Assembly (NCBI GenBank): GCA_016218465.1
Contig: JACREA010000009.1
Coordinates: 1 to 14,417, forward strand
Source: Nitrosomonadales bacterium
GTDB lineage: Bacteria; Pseudomonadota; Gammaproteobacteria; Burkholderiales; Gallionellaceae
DNA length: 14,417 bases
Direction: 5' to 3'
Shown here one piece after another: positions 6,005-11,865 of the stretch (positions are counted from its first letter, which is position 1; the number at the start of each line of letters is the position of its first letter). The position numbers and the translations under genes are program-made. The notes under the pieces were generated by a model. It was given only the letters and a program-made list of their open reading frames with translations. It had not been told where the DNA came from and searched no databases.

Positions 6005-8440
6005 ATGGAAATAGTGATGGTTGTGACGGTGTTGGCGATAATGTTGTTGCTGGCCTTTTTCCGTGCTTCGATCACCAGCTGGGTGCTGGCGGTGATGGTG
6101 ATCGTGCCGGTGATCGCGATTCAGCAGCGCTTCTCGGATGACGTGCTGATGGTGGTTGGTTCCATACTGTTCGTTTATATTGTGTTCTTCGGTATTCCTT
6201 TCACGCGCCGCATTGTGGTAAGCGGCACGGCACTTAAAATCTTCCGCAAAATTCTCCCGCAAATTTCTGCCACCGAACAGGAGGCAATCGAAGCCGGTAC
6301 GGTGTGGTGGGATGGCGAGTTGTTCAGCGGAAACCCTGACTGGAACAAGCTGCTGGCATTACCCAAACCTTCCCTGAGCAGCGAGGAACAAGCCTTCCTC
6401 GATAACGAAGTTGAGCAACTGTGCGCCATGCTGGACGATTGGGACATCACCCACAAGCGCGCCGATCTGCCTCCCGAGGTATGGCAATTCATCAGGGACA
6501 AGGGCTTCTTCGGCATGATCATTCCGAAACGTTATGGCGGGCTTGAATTTTCCGCGCAGGCGCATTCGGCAGTAATCAGCAAAATATCTTCGCGCAGCGG
6601 AACAGCGGCGGTGACAGTGATGGTGCCGAATTCCCTGGGGCCAGCCGAACTATTGCTGCACTACGGAACGAACGAACAGAAGGAAGAATATCTGCATCGT
6701 CTTGCGCAAGGCAAGGAAGTGCCCTGCTTCGCGCTGACCGGCCCTTTAGCCGGTTCGGATGCAGGCGCGATTCCCGATTACGGAATAGTGTGCTACGGAG
6801 AATATGCCGGACAGCAGAATGTCCTTGGCGTGCGCCTGACCTGGGAGAAGCGTTACATCACACTGGCCCCGGTGGCGACATTGCTCGGCCTCGCGTTCAA
6901 GCTGTATGACCCGAATCATTTGCTCGGCGGCGAACCCAATCGTGGTATCACACTCGCGCTGGTTCCTACTGGCATTCATGGAGTGCAAAATGGCCGCCGC
7001 CACTTCCCGCTGAATTCCGCTTTTTTGAATGGGCCGACGCAGGGCAAGGACGTGTTTATTCCAATGAATTTCATCATCGGCGGAACATCCCGTGTGGGGC
7101 AAGGCTGGCGCATGCTGATGGAATGCCTGGCGGCAGGCCGTTCGATTTCGCTTCCCGCCAGCAGCATGGGTGGCATGAAGCTGGCCACGCGAACCAGCGG
7201 AGCGTATTGCCGCGTTCGCAAACAATTCAAGACACCGATCGGCAAATTCGAAGGTGTGGAAGAATCTCTGGCACGCATCGGCGCACACACTTACATGATT
7301 GACGCGGCACGCCAGCTAACTGCATTGGCTGTGGATTTGGGCGAAAAGCCCTCGGTAGTCTCTGCCATCATCAAATACCATTCCACCGAACGCTGTCGTA
7401 TTGTCATCAACGATGCGATGGATGTGCATGGGGGCAAGGGTATCTGTCTGGGGCCGGATAATTACCTTGGTCGTTTTTACCAGCAAATGCCTGTCGCCAT
7501 CACTGTGGAAGGAGCGAATATCCTGACGCGCACGCTGATGATCTTCGGGCAGGGAGCGATCCGCTCACATCCCTATGTGCTGAAAGAAATCGCGGCTACG
7601 CACGATCATGACCACAACCGCGCCCTGCATCAATTCGACGATGCATTATTCGGGCATATCAGTTTTGCCCTGAGCAACGCCGCGCGCAGCCTCGTGTTCG
7701 GCCTGACCGCCGGGCACGGCATACATACGCCCGATGGAATCGAAACCCGCCGCTACTTCCAGCAGATGACGCGCTTCTCGGCAGCCTTTGCCTTGAGCGC
7801 AGATATCGCCATGGCTGCACTGGGCGGCTCGCTGAAAAGGCGCGAGAAAATCTCCGCCCGCCTGGGCGATGTGTTGAGCCAGCTTTACCTGTGCTCCGCG
7901 ACACTGAAACGCTTCGAAAATGACGGTCGTCCTGCCGAGGATTTGCCGTTGCTGCATTGGGCATTGCAGGACGCGTTGCACAAGATCCAGCAAGCCTTCG
8001 AAGGAGTAATCCAGAATTTTCCGAATGCATTGGTACGCGGCCTGCTGAGTGTATTGATATTTCCGCTGGGGCGTTGCCTGTCGCCACCTTCGGATCGCCT
8101 CGGTCATCAGATCGCCACCCTGCTGATGCAACCCGGCGAGGCACGCGATCGTTTGACCGCAGGCATATATATTCCCGACGATGAGCAGGATGCAGTGGGC
8201 TCGCTGGAAGCCGCGCTTGCCAGCACGCTGGCTAATGAGCCGCTGCTTGCCGAGCTGGAAGAGGCACGCAAGGCGGGCAAACTGACTGAATTGGAGGAAT
8301 TGCCGCGCATCTCGGAAGCTCGCGAGAAGGGCATCATCAGCGCCGAACAAGCGTTGCTGCTGGAACGCGACTACAGGCTGCGCCGCAAGGTCATCATGGT
8401 GGATGATTTTGCGGCGGAGGAATTGAGAGCGGGATACTGA
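6005..8440 (+). CDS. fadE: Acyl-CoA dehydrogenase FadE (membrane-anchored, E. coli type)
   Basis: FadE catalyses the first step of beta-oxidation, FAD-dependent oxidation of acyl-CoA to trans-2-enoyl-CoA, passing electrons to the quinone pool through ETF. The 811-residue length matches E. coli FadE (814) and the similarity is collinear. Matching stretches include EAGTVWWDGELFSGNPDW (97-114), ADLPPEVW, GGLEFSAQAHS, PNSLGPAELL, CFALTGPLAGSDAGAIPD, LTWEKRYITLAP, KGICLG and AITVEGANILTR around Glu502, equivalent to the conserved C-terminal-side glutamate of the E. coli enzyme. Three hydrophobic segments at the N-terminus (about 3-19, 23-39, 47-64) anchor it in the inner membrane. ATG 6005 is preferred: AAGGTG lies five bases upstream and the protein then starts at the first helix. 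The open frame extends to TTG 5849 but that part runs through a palindromic repeat. It heads the beta-oxidation cluster. I saw no convincing FadR- or PsrA-type operator upstream. Confidence 0.96.
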   Translation: MEIVMVVTVLAIMLLLAFFRASITSWVLAVMVIVPVIAIQQRFSDDVLMVVGSILFVYIVFFGIPFTRRIVVSGTALKIFRKILPQISATEQEAIEAGTVWWDGELFSGNPDWNKLLALPKPSLSSEEQAFLDNEVEQLCAMLDDWDITHKRADLPPEVWQFIRDKGFFGMIIPKRYGGLEFSAQAHSAVISKISSRSGTAAVTVMVPNSLGPAELLLHYGTNEQKEEYLHRLAQGKEVPCFALTGPLAGSDAGAIPDYGIVCYGEYAGQQNVLGVRLTWEKRYITLAPVATLLGLAFKLYDPNHLLGGEPNRGITLALVPTGIHGVQNGRRHFPLNSAFLNGPTQGKDVFIPMNFIIGGTSRVGQGWRMLMECLAAGRSISLPASSMGGMKLATRTSGAYCRVRKQFKTPIGKFEGVEESLARIGAHTYMIDAARQLTALAVDLGEKPSVVSAIIKYHSTERCRIVINDAMDVHGGKGICLGPDNYLGRFYQQMPVAITVEGANILTRTLMIFGQGAIRSHPYVLKEIAATHDHDHNRALHQFDDALFGHISFALSNAARSLVFGLTAGHGIHTPDGIETRRYFQQMTRFSAAFALSADIAMAALGGSLKRREKISARLGDVLSQLYLCSATLKRFENDGRPAEDLPLLHWALQDALHKIQQAFEGVIQNFPNALVRGLLSVLIFPLGRCLSPPSDRLGHQIATLLMQPGEARDRLTAGIYIPDDEQDAVGSLEAALASTLANEPLLAELEEARKAGKLTELEELPRISEAREKGIISAEQALLLERDYRLRRKVIMVDDFAAEELRAGY

Positions 8441-8451
8441 AGGAAAATAAA

Positions 8452-8568
8452 TTAGCCGCGGATTAACACGGATGTTCACGGATTAAAACACTTATGGCAC
8501 ACATCCCTCGAATCCTTGCACGAACCAAATACCCTTATCCGTGAACATCCGTGTTAATCCGTGGCTAA
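8452..8568. repeat. Large inverted repeat with 32-bp arms made of tandem decamers
   Basis: The arms 8452-8483 and 8537-8568 are reverse complements with a single mismatch and are separated by 53 bases. The left arm contains three consecutive ten-base units: CGCGGATTAA, CACGGATGTT, CACGGATTAA. The right arm carries their inverse. It fills the gap between fadE and the SDR gene, ending 30 bases before the SDR start. CACGGAT-type decamer arrays flanked by TTAGCC are, to my knowledge, a dispersed MITE-like repeat seen in many bacteria. If transcribed through, it would form a very stable long hairpin that could separate expression of fadE from the downstream genes (inference). Confidence 0.85.
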
Positions 8569-8597
8569 AAATCACTTCTTAAGGAAGAACAAAAACA

Positions 8598-9431
8598 ATG
8601 GCTGACCTGCGCGGCAAAACGATTTTCATCACGGGCTCCAGCCGCGGCATCGGACGTGAGATCGCGTTGCGCTGCGCCCGCGACGGCACAAAGGTGGTGA
8701 TCACCGGCAAGACGGCGGCGCCGCATCCAAAATTGCCCGGAACGATACACAGCGTTGCCGAGGAGGTAATACAAGCTGGCGGACAAGCGCTTGCGATCCA
8801 GCTGGATGTGCGCGACGAACAGGCGATCCAGGCGGCAGTGGCGCAAACCGTGGAGAAATTCGGCGGCATTGATGTACTGGTGAACAACGCCAGTGCGATC
8901 AGCCTGACCAGCACGCTGGAGACACCCGCAAAGAAGCTCGACCTGATGTGGGACGTGAACATGCGCGCGACATTTCTGGTTTCGCAGGCCTGCATCCCTT
9001 ATCTCAGGCAGGCTGGTAACCCGCATATTCTGACGCTGTCGCCGCCGCTCAACCTGGACGCAAAATGGTTTGCGCCGCACCTGGCCTACACTATTTCAAA
9101 ATTCGGCATGAGTTTATGCACACTGGGCATGGCGCGCGAATTCGCCGCAGACGGCAAGGGCGCTAAAGGTATCGCAGTGAATTGCCTGTGGCCGCGCACC
9201 ACCATCGCCACCGCAGCTGTCGAATTCAATTTTCCAGAAGCGATACTGAACGCTTCGCGCAAACCCGCCATCGTGGCTGACGCGGCACATGCAATCCTGA
9301 CGCGCGACAGCCGTTCATGCAGCGGGAATTTTTTCATCGACGAAGAGGTGCTGCGCGAAGCGGGAACGACGGATTTCGGGCAATATGCAGTGACTGCGGG
9401 AATGCCGTTGTTTAACGATCTATTTATCTAA
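8598..9431 (+). CDS. Short-chain dehydrogenase/reductase, HSDL2-like
   Basis: A 277-residue SDR-family NAD(P)-dependent oxidoreductase closely resembling the catalytic part of HSDL2 (hydroxysteroid dehydrogenase-like protein 2), a lipid-metabolism enzyme in animals whose substrate is not settled. Visible are the cofactor loop TGSSRGIG (12-19), the HSDL2-type insert KTAAPHPKLPGTIHS, NNAS (96-99), LSPPLNL with Ser148, and the active-site YTISK with Tyr164 and Lys168. The C-terminal SCP2 sterol-carrier domain of animal HSDL2 is absent, as usual in bacteria. AGGAAG at 8582-8587 is about ten bases before ATG 8598. The acyl-CoA synthetase gene starts 15 bases after the stop, so the two are probably co-transcribed. 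The setting in a fad cluster suggests an acyl or 3-hydroxyacyl substrate; that is inference. Confidence 0.92.
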   Translation: MADLRGKTIFITGSSRGIGREIALRCARDGTKVVITGKTAAPHPKLPGTIHSVAEEVIQAGGQALAIQLDVRDEQAIQAAVAQTVEKFGGIDVLVNNASAISLTSTLETPAKKLDLMWDVNMRATFLVSQACIPYLRQAGNPHILTLSPPLNLDAKWFAPHLAYTISKFGMSLCTLGMAREFAADGKGAKGIAVNCLWPRTTIATAAVEFNFPEAILNASRKPAIVADAAHAILTRDSRSCSGNFFIDEEVLREAGTTDFGQYAVTAGMPLFNDLFI

Positions 9432-9446
9432 TTAAGGGGGTCGGAT

Positions 9447-11249
9447 ATGCCGGACATTACAAGTAACCACATCAAACCGGAAGATGCCGTAACGCTGCAC
9501 GGCGTGCTCCTCGAGCGGGTAAAGCGCACGCCGGATAGCATCGCCTACAGGTATTTCGATACGGTTCAGAATGCTTGGCTGTCGATAACATGGGCGCAGG
9601 TGCTCGACGAAGTGGCGCGCTGGCAGGCGGCGCTGTTGGGCGAACATCTGACTGCGGGCGATCGCGTCGCCATCATGTTGCGCAACTGCCCGCAATGGGT
9701 GATGTTCGAGCAAGCTGCGATGTCGCTGGGCCTGGTAGTTGTGCCGCTGTATACCGTGGACAGGCCTGACAACGTCGCCTACATCATCAAGGATGCGCAG
9801 GTGAAAGTATTGCTATTCGAGAACGATGAGCAGTGGCAGGCGTTGCGTACGGTGCGCAATCAGCTCGACTGCGTACAGCGTCTTGTCAGCATCGAAAGTA
9901 TCACCGGGCATGACGAGCCGCGCCTGAAATGCGCAAAGGAGTGGTTGCCCGCACAGGCCAAATTGGGATGGGAGCGGGTACGCGACCGCGATGCGCTGGC
10001 CACCATCATTTACACCTCCGGCACCACCGGCAAACCCAAGGGCGTGATGCTGTCGCACCACAACATCGTGTACAACGCCTACGCTTCATATCTGGTTTTC
10101 CCCACGGGGCAGGATGACTGTGCCTTGTCTTTCCTGCCTCTGTCGCACACCTTCGAGCGCACTGCGGGATATTACCTGATGCTTGCCGGAGCGACAGTGG
10201 CATACGCGCGCTCCATCCCGCTGCTGGCGGATGACCTGAAGATCATCCGTCCCACGATACTGATTGCCGTGCCGCGTATTTACGAGCGCATCTACAACGC
10301 CATTCATGCCAAGCTCGAAGAGGCGCCGCCGCTGCGGCACAAACTTTTTGCGCTTACCGTGAATATCGGCTGGGATCGCTTCGAGTATCAGCAGAAGCGT
10401 GGCGCGTGGAATCTCAAATTTTTGCTGTGGCCCGTGCTCAAACATCTGGTGGCGGACAAGATCATGGACAGGCTGGGCGGCCGCCTGCGCCTGTCGATCA
10501 GCGGCGGCGCCGCGTTGCCTCCCAAGGTGTCGCGCATGTTCATCGCGCTCGGCCTGCCGCTGATGCAGGGCTACGGCTTGACCGAAACCAGCCCGGTGGT
10601 AAGCGCAAATCATATCGACGATAACTATCCGGCCAGCGTCGGTTTGCCGCTGCCCGGTATTGAGGTTCGCATCGGTGAACAGAGTGCTTTGCTGGTACGC
10701 GGGCCTTCCAACATGCTGGGCTATTGGCACAATCCCGAAGCGACGCACGCGATGATCGATGCCGACGGCTGGCTGAACACCGGCGACACTGCGCGCATCG
10801 GCGAAACCGGGCATATCTACATCACCGGACGGCTGAAGGAAATCATCGTGATGTCCAACGGCGAGAAGGTGCCGCCGTCGGACATGGAGGATGCCATCCT
10901 GCGCGACAACCTGTTCGATCAGGTGATGGTCCATGGCGAGGGGCACCCCGCACTGATAGTGCTGGCAGTAGTAAACCCCGACAGGTGGAAAGAATTTGCG
11001 AAGCAGGCCGGGGTACGACCCGATATGCCGGAATCGCTGCACGACTCCCGAATCGAGCAGCAGGTATTGCAGCGCATAGCCGGGCAGATCAAGGAATTTC
11101 CCGGCTATGCCAAGGTGCGCCGCGTGCTGCTGCTGACCGAACCGTGGACCATAGAGAGCGGCATGCTGACGCCCACGCTCAAGATCAAGCGGCGCCATGT
11201 GGTGATGCATTTCGCCAGGGAAATCGATCAACTCTATCAGGGGCATTGA
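9447..11249 (+). CDS. fadD: Long-chain fatty acid-CoA ligase (AMP-forming acyl-CoA synthetase)
   Basis: Activates free fatty acids to acyl-CoA via an acyl-adenylate, the entry step of beta-oxidation. The 600-residue protein has all adenylate-forming enzyme motifs: the P-loop YTSGTTGKPKGVMLSH (from 189), the adenine-binding YGLTET (376-381), the ribose-binding NTGD (444-447) and the hinge GRLKEIIV (461-468). The sequence type, with LSFLPLSHTFERTAGYY and a long middle section with a DRLGGRLRLSISGGAALP stretch, matches the long-chain (FAA1/FadD15) subgroup rather than E. coli FadD itself. ATG 9447 is preceded by AAGGGGG at a six-base spacing. It overlaps nothing but is packed tightly: 15 bases after the SDR and one base before the thioesterase gene, so these three form an operon. 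Chain-length preference cannot be read from sequence. Confidence 0.94.
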   Translation: MPDITSNHIKPEDAVTLHGVLLERVKRTPDSIAYRYFDTVQNAWLSITWAQVLDEVARWQAALLGEHLTAGDRVAIMLRNCPQWVMFEQAAMSLGLVVVPLYTVDRPDNVAYIIKDAQVKVLLFENDEQWQALRTVRNQLDCVQRLVSIESITGHDEPRLKCAKEWLPAQAKLGWERVRDRDALATIIYTSGTTGKPKGVMLSHHNIVYNAYASYLVFPTGQDDCALSFLPLSHTFERTAGYYLMLAGATVAYARSIPLLADDLKIIRPTILIAVPRIYERIYNAIHAKLEEAPPLRHKLFALTVNIGWDRFEYQQKRGAWNLKFLLWPVLKHLVADKIMDRLGGRLRLSISGGAALPPKVSRMFIALGLPLMQGYGLTETSPVVSANHIDDNYPASVGLPLPGIEVRIGEQSALLVRGPSNMLGYWHNPEATHAMIDADGWLNTGDTARIGETGHIYITGRLKEIIVMSNGEKVPPSDMEDAILRDNLFDQVMVHGEGHPALIVLAVVNPDRWKEFAKQAGVRPDMPESLHDSRIEQQVLQRIAGQIKEFPGYAKVRRVLLLTEPWTIESGMLTPTLKIKRRHVVMHFAREIDQLYQGH

Positions 11250-11250
11250 G

Positions 11251-11658
11251 ATGAACGAGACAGGACATATTTCTGTTGCCTTGCCGAATCGCGAGCCGAC
11301 CCTGCGCGTGGTGGCGATGCCGTCGGACGCTAATTATGTCGGCGACATATTCGGCGGCTGGCTGATGGGTCAGGTGGACGTCGCAGGCAGCATCCCCGCG
11401 CTGCATCGCGCCAGAGGGCGTGTGGCGACGGTGGCGGTGAATTCCTTCGTGTTCAAGCAACCGGTGTTCGTCGGGGACGTAGTCAGCTTCTATGACGAGA
11501 TCGTAAAGGTAGGCCACACCTCGATCACGGTGGATGTGGCGGTTTATTCGCAGCGCGACCCTGCCATGCCCACCTGCGTCAAGGTTACCGAAGCCACGCT
11601 GACCTACGTGGCGGTAAGCGAAGACCGCAAGCCGCGCGAAGTGCCGCCGGTGGATTAA
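11251..11658 (+). CDS. yciA: Acyl-CoA thioesterase, YciA-type hotdog fold
   Basis: Hydrolyses acyl-CoA to free acid and CoA in the cytoplasm. The 135-residue single hotdog domain matches E. coli YciA along its length: TLRVVAMPSDANYVGDIFGGW (from 17) corresponds to LRTLAMPADTNANGDIFGGW, followed by GRVATVAVN, FKQPVFVGDVVSFY and an ending KPREVPPVD. The conserved GDIFGGW segment (31-37) with Asp32 forms the start of the hot-dog helix and holds active-site residues in the family. It starts one base after the stop of the synthetase gene, with AGGGG about seven bases upstream, which implies translational coupling. Pairing a synthetase with a thioesterase would let the cell recover CoA or tune acyl-CoA levels; that role is inference. 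Confidence 0.94.
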   Translation: MNETGHISVALPNREPTLRVVAMPSDANYVGDIFGGWLMGQVDVAGSIPALHRARGRVATVAVNSFVFKQPVFVGDVVSFYDEIVKVGHTSITVDVAVYSQRDPAMPTCVKVTEATLTYVAVSEDRKPREVPPVD

Positions 11659-11676
11659 AAAAGGTAACGACATCGT

Positions 11677-11839
11677 CCCCTCCCACTTGCACCCGCAAGG
11701 AGTAGGCCGTGGTTGTAAAGCCGCTAAAGCGGCAACAACCACGCACCAGGGGGAGGGCTATGGAGAGGGTAGAAACGTGGCATGGGTTACGTTCGATATT
11801 TCTACCCCCATCCTAACCTTCCCCCTGAAAGGGGGAAGG
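11677..11839. repeat. Cluster of nested palindromic repeats between yciA and the fusion gene
   Basis: Almost the whole 207-base gap is palindromic. A unit CCCTCCC...GGGAGGG (11678-11684 with 11751-11757) encloses CTTGC/GCAAG (11686-11699) and a second hairpin (11708-11743) with a 9-bp outer stem CGTGGTTGT/ACAACCACG and a 6-bp inner stem GCCGCT/AGCGGC. A third inverted repeat, GGGTAGAAA (11767-11775) with TTTCTACCC (11799-11807), extends outward imperfectly to 27 bp (21 matches). The last part is a hairpin with a 10-bp stem and GAA loop (11817-11839), ending 14 bases before the ribosome-binding site of the next gene. The nesting suggests one element inserted into another. No ORF is present. 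Confidence 0.8.
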
Positions 11840-11865
11840 AATCAATTTGATATGGAGAAAAATAG

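Noticed and set aside
8452..8568. Tandem ten-base units considered as a CRISPR array
   Set aside because: The units are too short, adjoining without spacers, and inverted in the second arm; no cas genes are nearby.
10086..11246. 386-codon minus-strand frame
   Set aside because: Antisense shadow of the acyl-CoA synthetase, rich in His and Gln, without recognisable motifs.
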